Assembly (NCBI RefSeq): GCF_900129575.1
Contig: NZ_FQWE01000007.1
Span: 110,102 to 174,101 of the forward strand
Direction: 5' to 3'
DNA: 64,000 bases
DNA from: Flavobacterium segetis
GTDB taxonomy: Bacteria; Bacteroidota; Bacteroidia; Flavobacteriales; Flavobacteriaceae
Shown: piece by piece, positions 35,889 to 44,187 of the stretch
How the letters are laid out: the number at the start of each line of letters is the position of its first letter
Position numbering within the stretch: position 1 is the stretch's first letter
The notes under the pieces: model-generated
Databases searched by the model: none
What the model saw: the letters and a program-made list of their open reading frames with translations, nothing else
Told to the model about the DNA's origin: nothing
Program-made: the position numbers and the translations under genes

Positions 35889-36923
35889 TTAGAAATTACA
35901 AATCTTATTACTTTGTTCTAAATGCATTCTATATTCCTTCATTCCATCTTTATGATTTAAATAAGGGAATCCATTTTTATGGTTGGCCGTACTTATTTCA
36001 TACATATATGTGATGTGTCTTGCTAATTCCTTCCAAGCAAAAAATAGAGAATGTCTTGGGTCATATATATGTGTGGGTTCGCTTCCGGCGCCGTTGAGTT
36101 CTACAATTGCAAAGTTTAATCCGTTCTCCAATTCTTCGATTGTGTTGTACATGATATCTAATCGACCAAAATAGAATCCGGGAATTTGTAAACACATTTC
36201 ATTTATTGTTTTAGATAATTTTGGATTAATCCAGTGGCTACCGTCAATAAATTTCGCACCGCGAGCATGATTTCCATAGGGTACTAAATTTAATTTCTCC
36301 TCTTTCGGAATAATTTCAAGCATTTTTTTGCCATATTCTTTTTTTAGGGCTTTTAATTGTAATTCATATCGTGGGTTTTCTTTGATTAATTCTTCTACAG
36401 TTGAAAAGCCATTTCCAGTGATGATCAAAAATTCTTTAGAAACTAGTCCGGTAATTATGCCTCTTTTTTCATGAGGATAACGCACATAAAAAATACCAAC
36501 TTCATTTTCATAAGGAATTAAATCTTGTACAACATAATCAAAATTCGCCTTTGCAACATATTCCTTTAAATCAATTGCTGAAATTATTTTTTTAACACCC
36601 AATCCTCTTAGCCCTATATCTGGTTTTACAATCAAAGGATAGTTAATTTTTGTTTTACTAATGGTCTCCAGAACTTCTTCTAAACTTGTGCCTTCTTTTA
36701 TTAATTCGGTTTTTGGATAGTATTGTTGTGGAATCAAATCATAAATTTCTTTTTTAGATTCCATCATAAAACCGCCATTTTTTATGGTTGGATTACAAGC
36801 ATTAAAGAAAAATATTGACTTTGCCTTAATTGCGTAAAAAGACCAAAGAAAATAAATAGGAACATAAACGATTTGAAAAGGCCAATATTCCCAATGTGTG
36901 ACTTTATGAAAAAATAGCTTCAA
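35889..36923 (-). CDS. ATP-grasp ligase-like protein (D-Ala-D-Ala ligase-related)
   Basis: 344 residues. N-terminal hydrophobic patch (WPFQIVYVPIYFLWSFYAI) then NACNPTIKNGGFMMESK. The ATP-grasp core has YPLIVKPDIGLRGLGVKK (about 96-113), VVQDLIPYENEVGIFYVRYP and a metal site near FAIVELNGAGSEPTHIYDP, with E and N ligands. These enzymes join a carboxylate to an amine or thiol at the expense of ATP. Length and motifs resemble ddl, but the N-terminus is unlike D-Ala-D-Ala ligase, so the substrate is open. Operon with LysE downstream and NRDE upstream. Confidence 0.8.
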   Translation of the reverse strand: MKLFFHKVTHWEYWPFQIVYVPIYFLWSFYAIKAKSIFFFNACNPTIKNGGFMMESKKEIYDLIPQQYYPKTELIKEGTSLEEVLETISKTKINYPLIVKPDIGLRGLGVKKIISAIDLKEYVAKANFDYVVQDLIPYENEVGIFYVRYPHEKRGIITGLVSKEFLIITGNGFSTVEELIKENPRYELQLKALKKEYGKKMLEIIPKEEKLNLVPYGNHARGAKFIDGSHWINPKLSKTINEMCLQIPGFYFGRLDIMYNTIEELENGLNFAIVELNGAGSEPTHIYDPRHSLFFAWKELARHITYMYEISTANHKNGFPYLNHKDGMKEYRMHLEQSNKICNF

Positions 36924-36933
36924 AATAGATAGA

Positions 36934-37644
36934 TTAAGTAGTAGAAAATGAGGTCAAGAAATCTTGATTTGAAATTAAATCATGATGGAGAAGTGCGATA
37001 GTATTTTTCTCTAAAACTGCTTGAGTAATACTCAGAGTTTTCAATATATCATCTCTGTTGATTACTAATCCGTTTTCAGTATTTTCTCCTTCTGTATTTC
37101 TATGAAAATTAAACATTTTAGTTTCAGAAATTTTGGTGTTACGCTCTAAAAAATCATAAAACCAAATCGAACGATGATCACGAATAGATGAGGCATACAA
37201 AGTTGATGATGACCAGATGTAATTTTGCTTTATATCTAAAGGAGTCGTTTCTTTCTCCGTTCCATTCCAACGCATTTGAAAAAGTAAATTACTTTGAAAT
37301 AAAACTAAAGTAAATGGCTCAATATTTTCCAAATCAATTTTGGTCCAACAATCTTTTGGAGAAAAACTACTTATCAAATCTAAGACAATCAAACCGCGAC
37401 TTTTTCTATACGATGACTGAACTTGATGTTTTTCGTGAGCACCATTTAAAAGAACTAAAATTGTCCCGCTTTCATTTATTACAAACCAGGTTCCACCCGC
37501 TTTAGGATCCCTAGGAAATATAAGTTTATGATGATTGATTTCATAAAATTGTGGTGGAATTGCGCTTGGTCTTAGTGTGTGCTCATCTCGGTTTGATGTA
37601 ATGATAATTTTATCATTTGTAGCTACAAAACTTACTGTGCACAT
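36934..37644 (-). CDS. NRDE (TANGO2-like) family protein
   Basis: 236 residues. It begins MCTVSFVATNDKIIITSNRD, giving the NRDE motif with the Cys2 that can serve as an Ntn-type nucleophile after Met removal; FPRDPKAGGTWFVINESG is the second family signature. TANGO2 relatives are implicated in haem or lipid handling in eukaryotes; the bacterial role is unknown. Its first 13 bases overlap the end of the DinB gene, so it is translationally coupled. Confidence 0.88.
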   Translation of the reverse strand: MCTVSFVATNDKIIITSNRDEHTLRPSAIPPQFYEINHHKLIFPRDPKAGGTWFVINESGTILVLLNGAHEKHQVQSSYRKSRGLIVLDLISSFSPKDCWTKIDLENIEPFTLVLFQSNLLFQMRWNGTEKETTPLDIKQNYIWSSSTLYASSIRDHRSIWFYDFLERNTKISETKMFNFHRNTEGENTENGLVINRDDILKTLSITQAVLEKNTIALLHHDLISNQDFLTSFSTT

Positions 37645-38120
37645 TGGTTTCTATATTCTATTGTTGATCGAGCAACACCAAAATTAGGATCTATTTTAAC
37701 TGTTTCACATTGCAAAATAGCAACTTTAATTAGCGCTTGGTGATGGATACAATGTTCTAGATTATATAGTAACTCTCTAAAATAATTACTTTCAATCTGT
37801 ATTTCCTCTCCGTCTACCAATTGCAGTAACTTTAGATTTATATTTTTTTTATCTATGGTTTGTTTAATACCGTTAATCTTTTCTATTGCAAATATGTTGT
37901 CCGTTTCAATGCGAGCATTTCGTTGTCTATCATCATAATTCACGATTCCTGACTCAAGCTGATTTTCCAAACAGTGAAACATTTCAATGATGTGTCTTGT
38001 GTGTTCGCCTATGGTTGCATCACTCAATGCTGCACATGATTCTGAATATTCATTTTGAGTTAATTGATTTAACAAATCAATGAGCTCATCTAAACTTTTA
38101 TTTATCGAAGATATTAGCAT
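37632..38120 (-). CDS. DinB-like four-helix protein
   Basis: 162 residues, all-helical. EHTRHIIEMFHCLENQLESG and NLEHCIHHQALIKVAILQ carry histidines spaced as in the DinB/YfiT metal-binding four-helix fold (about H54/H58 and H132/H136). Related enzymes use bacillithiol, glutathione or mycothiol, or act in detoxification. First gene of the DinB-NRDE-ATP-grasp-LysE operon. The protein partner and substrate are unknown. Confidence 0.78.
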   Translation of the reverse strand: MLISSINKSLDELIDLLNQLTQNEYSESCAALSDATIGEHTRHIIEMFHCLENQLESGIVNYDDRQRNARIETDNIFAIEKINGIKQTIDKKNINLKLLQLVDGEEIQIESNYFRELLYNLEHCIHHQALIKVAILQCETVKIDPNFGVARSTIEYRNQCAQ

Positions 38121-38486
38121 ATATTTATTTTAATTCTAAAAAAATAACATATTTGTTTGTGTTTTTACTAAAGGCTTGAGCAAAGAAAAGAAATTAGCAC
38201 GAAAATAAAATAAAAAATTCTTGAATTTAACTTTTTCTAAAAAAAATCTTGTTAGAGTCAAAGTAGTAGACAAAAATTGCATGAAAATATGTTAATATTA
38301 AAAAAATACAATTTAAAAGATTTAATTTAATCACATTTTTATATTGAGGACTGTTCCTATTTCAAATAAGGTGAAGTAACTTTTTTTACCATTAAATTCC
38401 TAAATATTTTATCGTTGCAATTTATAAATATAAAAAAAGCCCTTTCTAACCGAAATTAGAAAGGGCTTTAAAACCTTTTTATAAAA
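38121..38486. other. Intergenic region, no gene seen
   Basis: About 360 AT-rich bases upstream of the DinB operon. It contains the terminator of the acyl-CoA dehydrogenase gene (38436-38469); nothing else is recognised. Confidence 0.5.
38436..38469 (-). terminator. Terminator after the acyl-CoA dehydrogenase gene
   Basis: Perfect 14-bp stem AAAGCCCTTTCTAA / TTAGAAAGGGCTTT with a 6-base loop, followed by a T run on the minus strand. Confidence 0.9.
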
Positions 38487-39626
38487 TTAAGACACTAAAG
38501 TTCTTGAAATGACGATTCTTTGTATTTCAGAAGTTCCCTCATAAATTTGAGTGATTTTCGCATCGCGCATCATGCGTTCTACATGATATTCGGCTACATA
38601 ACCATTCCCTCCATGAATTTGTACTGCTTCGATTGTAGTGTCCATAGCAGTTTGAGAAGCAAATAATTTTGCCATCGCTCCTGATTGAGAGATATCTTTT
38701 CCCTCATCTCTTTCCGAAGCAGCTTTTAATACTAGCATTTTAGCTGCCATAATTTGAGTTGCCATATCAGCTAATTTAAAGGCTATTGCTTGATGTTTGA
38801 AAATTTCTTTACCAAAAGCTTTACGTTCTTGTGCATATTTTAAAGCGAGTTCGTAAGCACCAGTTGCAATTCCTAATGCTTGTGAAGCAATTCCTATTCT
38901 ACCACCATTTAAAACAGACATAGCGAAGTTAAATCCAAAACCATCTTCACCTATTCTATTTTCTTTTGGTACTTTGACATCAGTGAACATCAAAGAATGA
39001 GTATCAGAACCGCGAATTCCCATCTTCTTTTCTTTCAATCCAATATCAAAACCTGCCCAACCTTTTTCAACTATAAATGCATTTATCCCTTTATGCCCTT
39101 TTTCTAAATCAGTTTGTGCAATTACAATGTAAGTAGAAGCTGAAGATCCATTAGTAATCCAGTTTTTTGTGCCATTTAATAAATAATGATCTCCTTTATC
39201 TATTGCAGTAGTCTTTTGAGAAGTTGCATCAGAGCCAGCTTCTGGTTCTGAAAGACAAAAAGCACCTATAACTTCTCCTTTTGCAAGAGGAATTAAATAT
39301 TTCATCTTTTGCTCCTCATTACAATATTTCTCGATACCAGCGCAAACTAAAGAATTATTTACCGACATAATTACCGCTGCCGAAGCGTCAATCTTTGAAA
39401 TTTCGGTAATAGCCAAAACATAAGAAATACTGTCCAAACCAGATCCACCATATTTAGGATCTACCATCATTCCCATAAAACCTAAATCAGCCATCATTTT
39501 TACCTGCTCAGTAGGAAACTTTGAATGTTCATCTCTCTCTATTACTCCAGCTAATAATTCTGCATTTGCAAAATCACGCGCTGCTTGTTGAATCATTAAA
39601 TGCTCCTCAGTTAGATTAAAATCCAT
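38487..39626 (-). CDS. Acyl-CoA dehydrogenase
   Basis: 379 residues, standard length. Segments GAFCLSEPEAGSDATSQK (FAD/substrate site), YLLNGTKNWITNGSSAS and a C-terminal QIYEGTSEIQRIVISR with the catalytic glutamate E363 are intact. It introduces a double bond in acyl-CoA (short/medium-chain or branched) and passes electrons to ETF. Single gene with an almost ideal promoter: TTTG-N19-TACTTTTG (complement of 39690-39693 and 39663-39670). Confidence 0.95.
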   Translation of the reverse strand: MDFNLTEEHLMIQQAARDFANAELLAGVIERDEHSKFPTEQVKMMADLGFMGMMVDPKYGGSGLDSISYVLAITEISKIDASAAVIMSVNNSLVCAGIEKYCNEEQKMKYLIPLAKGEVIGAFCLSEPEAGSDATSQKTTAIDKGDHYLLNGTKNWITNGSSASTYIVIAQTDLEKGHKGINAFIVEKGWAGFDIGLKEKKMGIRGSDTHSLMFTDVKVPKENRIGEDGFGFNFAMSVLNGGRIGIASQALGIATGAYELALKYAQERKAFGKEIFKHQAIAFKLADMATQIMAAKMLVLKAASERDEGKDISQSGAMAKLFASQTAMDTTIEAVQIHGGNGYVAEYHVERMMRDAKITQIYEGTSEIQRIVISRTLVS

Positions 39627-39662
39627 ATATTTTTATAAATTATTCGTTCTTAAATTTGTTAA

Positions 39663-39693
39663 CAAAAGTAATTATTAATAATTAAATTTCAAA
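39663..39693 (-). promoter_or_regulatory. Promoter of the acyl-CoA dehydrogenase gene
   Basis: Minus-strand TTTG (complement of 39690-39693), exactly 19 bases, then TACTTTTG (complement of 39663-39670): the canonical Bacteroidota -33/-7 pair. Confidence 0.75.
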
Positions 39694-40084
39694 CGTTTTC
39701 GTAAAATTAGCCACTGTTTAAAGAAAAGTATAGTTAGAAAAGACTATGAAAGAAATATTAAAAATCATTACAATAAACTTATGCTTGATCTGCGCTCTAA
39801 AAAAGGCTAAAAAAATTAAATTATTCTCGATCGTGCTGCGATTTATTTAGCATTGAAAGATTAAACAACTCAAAAATATAATAGACATTATTTATGAAAT
39901 CATTAATCATAAATATTATGAAATAGTAATAGTAGTCTCCCTAATTTTTCATGACGATAGTAAATAGTTTAAGGATAAACATGCAACAAGTTGCTTTGTT
40001 TCCTTTAATAATTTAAAAAAGTATCAAAGGAAACATAATTATTAGATATCGTGAAAATTTAAAGTATTTATACTAATATTCATT

Positions 40085-40092
40085 TAAATTTG
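40085..40092 (+). promoter_or_regulatory. -7 element of the chalcone-isomerase-like gene
   Basis: TAAATTTG at 40085-40092. It overlaps an upstream in-frame TTG at 40090, which therefore cannot be the start codon. Confidence 0.65.
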
Positions 40093-40125
40093 CACGTTCC
40101 AAGTGCAAGATTAATAAATATCAAA

Positions 40126-40719
40126 ATGATGAATATGAAAAAAAAATTAGCCCTATTAGCATTAATAACAGCGCTTTCTTTTAATGATGCTGTTGCACAA
40201 AAAAACTTTAATATCAATGGAGTTGAAATTCCTAGAACGATAGAATTTAAAGGAAAAAAAATGTCCCTGAATGGTGTTGGACAACGCTCTAAATTCTTTA
40301 CGGATCTTTATGTACAAGCTTTGTACTTAACAAGATATTCTCAAGATGCTGTTCAAATTTTAGATAGTGAAACTGAAATGTCAATCTCTTTACATATCAC
40401 ATCAGGACTGATAAGCTCAAAAAAATTAACCAAAGCCCTTGAAAAGGGGATGGAAAAATCAGTTGGCGAAAGCGGAATGCTCAAATTTAGCAAAGAATTG
40501 AAGGAACTTGAATATTTATTAAGCACCGAAGCAACTAAAGTTGGCGACGTATTTGAATTAACTTTCAATCCTCAGGACGAATCACTTTGGATCACAAAAA
40601 ATAAAGATTACAAAGGACAGATTAAAGGTCTAGAATTTAAAAAAGCTTTTTATGGAATTTGGTTATCAGAAAATCCTGTTGACAAGAAATTAAAAAATGA
40701 GCTGCTTGGTAAAGACTAA
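40126..40719 (+). CDS. Chalcone isomerase-like (CHI-fold) periplasmic protein
   Basis: 197 residues from ATG 40126; ATG 40135 (MKKKLALLALITALSF) is an equally good start. A signal peptide ends near AVAQ. The mature part reads FNINGVEIPRTIEFKGKKMS then LNGVGQRSKFFTDLYVQALY, the hallmark of bacterial chalcone-isomerase-like proteins, ending with the FKKAFYGIWLSENP segment. These have the CHI fold but no known flavonoid role in bacteria. Own promoter. The following dehydrogenase gene has a separate promoter. Confidence 0.85.
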   Translation: MMNMKKKLALLALITALSFNDAVAQKNFNINGVEIPRTIEFKGKKMSLNGVGQRSKFFTDLYVQALYLTRYSQDAVQILDSETEMSISLHITSGLISSKKLTKALEKGMEKSVGESGMLKFSKELKELEYLLSTEATKVGDVFELTFNPQDESLWITKNKDYKGQIKGLEFKKAFYGIWLSENPVDKKLKNELLGKD

Positions 40720-40766
40720 ATAAATTTTTTTTATGAATTTATGAAGAATTCGCATTAATTCTTTTT

Positions 40767-40774
40767 TATATTTG
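40767..40774 (+). promoter_or_regulatory. -7 element of the glutamate-family dehydrogenase gene
   Basis: TATATTTG. It overlaps the in-frame TTG at 40772, ruling that codon out as the start and supporting ATG 40799. Confidence 0.7.
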
Positions 40775-40798
40775 TCAAAATTAAATATACCGCAACAA

Positions 40799-42025
40799 AT
40801 GAAAGATTTATTAAATAAATTCGAAAATAAAGAACCCGAAATAGTTTTTCATTGGAAAGATGCTGAAACAGAAGCTGAAGGCTGGACAGTAATAAATTCA
40901 CTACGCGGTGGCGCTGCAGGCGGCGGAACTCGTATGAGAAAAGGATTAGATAAAAACGAAGTTTTATCACTAGCAAAAACGATGGAAGTAAAATTTTCAG
41001 TTTCTGGTCCTGCAATTGGAGGAGCAAAATCTGGAATTAATTTTGATCCAAACGATCCTCGAAAAAAAGGGGTTTTGCAACGCTGGTACAAAGCAGTTTC
41101 GCCTTTGTTAAAAAGTTATTATGGAACTGGTGGTGATTTGAATGTAGATGAAATTCACGAAGTTATTCCTATGACTGAAGAATGTGGTGTTTGGCATCCG
41201 CAGGAAGGTGTTTTTAATGGCCATTTTAAACCAACAGAAGCAGATAAAATAAATAGAATTGGTCAACTTCGTCAAGGAGTTGTGAAGGTTATTGAAAATC
41301 CAAAGTATTCGCCTGATGTATTAAAAAAATATACCGTCGCTGATATGATTACAGGTTTTGGAGTAGCTGAAGCAGTTCGAAATTATTACAATATTTACGG
41401 TGGTGATGTTAAAGGTAAAAAAACTATAGTTCAAGGTTTTGGAAACGTAGGCTCCGCAGCTGCTTTTTATTTAGCTGGAATGGGTGCCAAAATAATTGGT
41501 ATTATTGACAGAGATGGCGGAATAATTAAAGAAGATGGATACACATTTGAAGAAATAAAATCATTATTTTTAGCAAAAGATGGAAACAAATTGGTTTCCG
41601 AAAACATGATTCCTTTTGTTGAAATCAACGAAAAAATTTGGAAAATTGGTGCTGAAATCTTCACTCCATGCGCTGCATCAAGGTTAGTGACTCAATCGCA
41701 AATTGACAGTTTGATCGCTAATGGTCTTGAAGTAATTTCATGCGGTGCAAACGTTCCTTTTGCAGATAAAGAAATCTTCTTTGGTCCTATTATGGAAAAT
41801 GTGGATCATAAAGTGAGCTTGATTCCTGATTTTATTTCTAATTGCGGTATGGCTAGAGTTTTTGCTTATTTTATGGAAAAGAAAGTACAAATGACTGATG
41901 AAGCAATATTCGAAGACACTTCAGAAACAATAAAAAGAGCAATTGAGAAAGCATATAGCATAAGTAATTCCAAAACTAATATTAGCGCTACCGCATTTGA
42001 AATTGCTTTGAAACAATTGGTATAA
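40799..42025 (+). CDS. Glu/Leu/Phe/Val family dehydrogenase
   Basis: 408 residues from ATG 40799 (MKDLLNKFENKEPEIVFHWK). The catalytic lysine lies in GPAIGGAKSGINFDP (about K77); the dinucleotide loop is GFGNVGSAAAFYLAG near 213; CAASRLVTQ and SCGANVPF follow. It oxidatively deaminates an amino acid to a 2-oxo acid with NAD(P)+. Substrate choice (Glu, Leu or other) cannot be fixed by eye. Ends in a strong terminator. Confidence 0.9.
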   Translation: MKDLLNKFENKEPEIVFHWKDAETEAEGWTVINSLRGGAAGGGTRMRKGLDKNEVLSLAKTMEVKFSVSGPAIGGAKSGINFDPNDPRKKGVLQRWYKAVSPLLKSYYGTGGDLNVDEIHEVIPMTEECGVWHPQEGVFNGHFKPTEADKINRIGQLRQGVVKVIENPKYSPDVLKKYTVADMITGFGVAEAVRNYYNIYGGDVKGKKTIVQGFGNVGSAAAFYLAGMGAKIIGIIDRDGGIIKEDGYTFEEIKSLFLAKDGNKLVSENMIPFVEINEKIWKIGAEIFTPCAASRLVTQSQIDSLIANGLEVISCGANVPFADKEIFFGPIMENVDHKVSLIPDFISNCGMARVFAYFMEKKVQMTDEAIFEDTSETIKRAIEKAYSISNSKTNISATAFEIALKQLV

Positions 42026-42046
42026 ATCCCAATCGAATATTAAAAT

Positions 42047-42098
42047 AAAAATCAGTTTACGCAATTCATAATTGATGAATGTGTAAACTGATTTTTTT
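42047..42098 (+). terminator. Terminator after the dehydrogenase gene
   Basis: Outer stem AAAATCAGTTTAC (42048-42060) / GTAAACTGATTTT (42083-42095), inner stem ATTCAT/ATGAAT, followed by T run. Confidence 0.8.
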
Positions 42099-42200
42099 AG
42101 TGAAATTTTCCTTTTACTAAATAGTTTAAGTTGTATTTTTTCTCTTCCTAAATAGTAATTTTTATGATACATTAGCGTTTTCATAATAAATCAAAAATCT

Positions 42201-42905
42201 ATGAGTCTATTGTTGCAAGCAGACACGCTGTCTGTTCCACAAGAAAGTTTAGCCGACGCAATACCAGTTGAGAAAACTTTATCTATTATTGAATTATTAA
42301 CTAGCGGAGGAATAGCAGGCCAAATCATTATGACTGCTCTTTTCATCATGTTTTTTGTTGCCTTATATCTTTATTTTGAGCGACTCATGGCAATAAATGC
42401 TGCATCAAAAGTTGATGTCAACTTCATGACTCAAATCAAGGACAATATTAAAAACGGAAGAATTGATAATGCAAAAATAGCTTGTGCTCATTATAAATCA
42501 CCAGTTGCACGATTAATTGAAAAAGGAATATCAAGAATAGGAAAACCACTTGACGATATTAACACAGCTATCGAAAATGCTGGAAAACTAGAGATTTATA
42601 AACTAGAAAAAAATGTCAGTATGCTAGCTACTATTTCTGGAGCAGGACCTATGACCGGTTTCTTAGGGACTGTTGTTGGGATGATTCAGGCGTTTCATAA
42701 GATGGCTAGTTCAGGAGGTCAAATTGAGGTAGGCGCGCTTTCTGAAGGTATTTATACTGCAATGACAACTACTGTTGTTGGTTTAGTTGTAGGGATTATA
42801 GCATACGTAGGTTACAATCACTTAGTAGTAAAAACCGATAAGATTGTCCATCAAATGGAAGCTAATGCTGTTGATTTCTTAGATTTATTAAATGATCCTG
42901 CATAA
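42201..42905 (+). CDS. exbB: MotA/TolQ/ExbB proton channel family protein
   Basis: 234 residues with three membrane helices (about 38-60, 140-160 and 185-205). AGPMTGFLGTVVGMIQAFHK and YTAMTTTVVGLVVGIIAYVG are the conserved channel segments. It forms the proton channel that, with ExbD, powers TonB-dependent outer-membrane uptake. It is followed after 2 bases by exbD and then tonB, so this is an ExbB-ExbD-TonB operon. Confidence 0.92.
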   Translation: MSLLLQADTLSVPQESLADAIPVEKTLSIIELLTSGGIAGQIIMTALFIMFFVALYLYFERLMAINAASKVDVNFMTQIKDNIKNGRIDNAKIACAHYKSPVARLIEKGISRIGKPLDDINTAIENAGKLEIYKLEKNVSMLATISGAGPMTGFLGTVVGMIQAFHKMASSGGQIEVGALSEGIYTAMTTTVVGLVVGIIAYVGYNHLVVKTDKIVHQMEANAVDFLDLLNDPA

Positions 42906-42907
42906 TT

Positions 42908-43300
42908 ATGAACTTAAGAGGAAGAAACAAAGTAAGCGCTGAATTCAATATGTCATCTATGACTGATATTGTCTTTTTATTACTGATATTTTTTATGCTT
43001 ACATCAACAATGGTGACTACAAATGCTCTAGATTTAGTTTTACCAAAAGCAAAAGGAAAAACAGATAGTAATAAAAACATTGCTGTAAGCATCAATAAAA
43101 AATTAGAATTTTTTATTGACAAAGAACCAGTCTCAGAAACAGAACTTGAATCAAAATTGTTGTCCTTATTCACCGCAGACAAAGACAAAGCTATTATTTT
43201 AAGAGCTGAAGAAGGAGTACCTATAGAAAAAGCAGTTAATGTTTTAGACATTGCAAATAGAAATCAAATTAAGGTTGTTTTAGCTGTTCGTCCAAAATAA
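42908..43300 (+). CDS. exbD: ExbD/TolR family protein
   Basis: 130 residues. One membrane helix (about 18-37, DIVFLLLIFFMLTSTMV) with the essential aspartate D18 in SSMTDIVFLL. The periplasmic domain has VLDIANRNQIKVVLAV. Partner of ExbB; the gene is 2 bases after exbB. Rich in basic residues at the N-terminus, consistent with a cytoplasmic tail. Confidence 0.92.
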   Translation: MNLRGRNKVSAEFNMSSMTDIVFLLLIFFMLTSTMVTTNALDLVLPKAKGKTDSNKNIAVSINKKLEFFIDKEPVSETELESKLLSLFTADKDKAIILRAEEGVPIEKAVNVLDIANRNQIKVVLAVRPK

Positions 43301-43331
43301 TTTGAAATAGAATAAAAAAGATTTAATCTAC

Positions 43332-44129
43332 ATGAAATATATAGAGACAGAGGAAGAAAAAAAATCATTTTTAATCACATCTATTATATTTGTGATTCTA
43401 TTTGTTTTGTTCTTTTATTTGGGATTGACTTCTTTAGATCCGCCACCAGAAAACGGAATTGCTATTAATTTTGGAACTACTGAATTTGGCTCAGGAGACA
43501 AACAACCAACCGAAGCAATTCAATCAGCACCTTCACCTACAGCAGCTAAAGAAGCTGCCGCTAGCAACGACGATGTACTTTCCCAAGATGTTGAAGAAGC
43601 GGTTGTGATAAAAGCGAAAAAAAAGATTCAACCCACAAAAGAAACAGCCAAAGAGGAAGTCAAACCTAAGCCTAAAGAGATTCTCAAACCTTCGAAAAGT
43701 ACATCTGACGCTTTATCGAGTTTAATTAATGGTCCAAAATCTGATGGGAAAGCTAAAGGAGGTGAAGGAAATGATAATCTCGCTGGTGATAAAGGCAGCC
43801 CAAATGGCAATCCGTATGCGAACAGTTATTACGGTTCGGGTAGTGGTAGCGGAAATGGTAGCGGTTGGGGATTAAATGGCAGAAGCATCAGTTCAAGAGG
43901 AAAAGAAGTTCAAAAATGTAATGAATTTGGAACAGTGGTAGTCCAAATAACAGTTAATAGAAATGGAAATGTAATTGCTGCCAAATACAGCAAAGGCACT
44001 ACAAATACGAATCTATGTTTAATAGAACCCGCTTTGGCTACAGCCCGAAAATACAAATGGCAACCAGATGCAAATGCTCCGGAAACTCAAATTGGTTTTA
44101 TAACTGTTAATTTTAAGATTAGTGAATGA
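43332..44129 (+). CDS. TonB-type energy transducer
   Basis: 265 residues. One N-terminal membrane helix (about 13-30), a Pro/Lys/Glu-rich periplasmic spacer (VKPKPKEILKPSK), a Gly/Ser/Asn low-complexity stretch near 165-185, and a C-terminal domain with TVVVQITVNRNGNVIAAKYS and TARKYKWQPDANAPETQ, the TonB/AgmX C-terminal fold. It carries the proton motive force energy to outer-membrane receptors. Cotranscribed with exbBD (31-base gap). Confidence 0.88.
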   Translation: MKYIETEEEKKSFLITSIIFVILFVLFFYLGLTSLDPPPENGIAINFGTTEFGSGDKQPTEAIQSAPSPTAAKEAAASNDDVLSQDVEEAVVIKAKKKIQPTKETAKEEVKPKPKEILKPSKSTSDALSSLINGPKSDGKAKGGEGNDNLAGDKGSPNGNPYANSYYGSGSGSGNGSGWGLNGRSISSRGKEVQKCNEFGTVVVQITVNRNGNVIAAKYSKGTTNTNLCLIEPALATARKYKWQPDANAPETQIGFITVNFKISE

Positions 44130-44146
44130 TATAAAGTATAAATAAT

Positions 44147-44172
44147 AAAAACTCAATTATCTTTGAGTTTTT
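44147..44172 (+). terminator. Terminator of the exbBD-tonB operon, overlapping the folC -7 element
   Basis: Stem AAAAACTCAA (44147-44156) / TTGAGTTTTT (44163-44172) with a 6-base loop. The folC -7 element TATCTTTG (44158-44165) lies inside the hairpin, so terminator and promoter share bases. Confidence 0.65.
44158..44165 (+). promoter_or_regulatory. -7 element of folC
   Basis: TATCTTTG, exact consensus, 22 bases before the folC ATG. Confidence 0.6.
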
Positions 44173-44187
44173 ATTATTTATGACTAG

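Larger units (their letters stand above)
39627..40125. other. Divergent intergenic region
   Basis: About 500 AT-rich bases between acyl-CoA dehydrogenase and the chalcone-isomerase-like gene. Promoters for both neighbours are present. I see no supportable coding sequence. Confidence 0.45.

Noticed and set aside
35889..36923. Call as D-alanine-D-alanine ligase (ddl)
   Set aside because: ATP-grasp motifs are shared, but the N-terminus and operon do not fit ddl.
39760..39870. Possible gene remnant in the acyl-CoA dehydrogenase/chalcone-isomerase gap
   Set aside because: Short frames give no recognisable motif in any reading frame.
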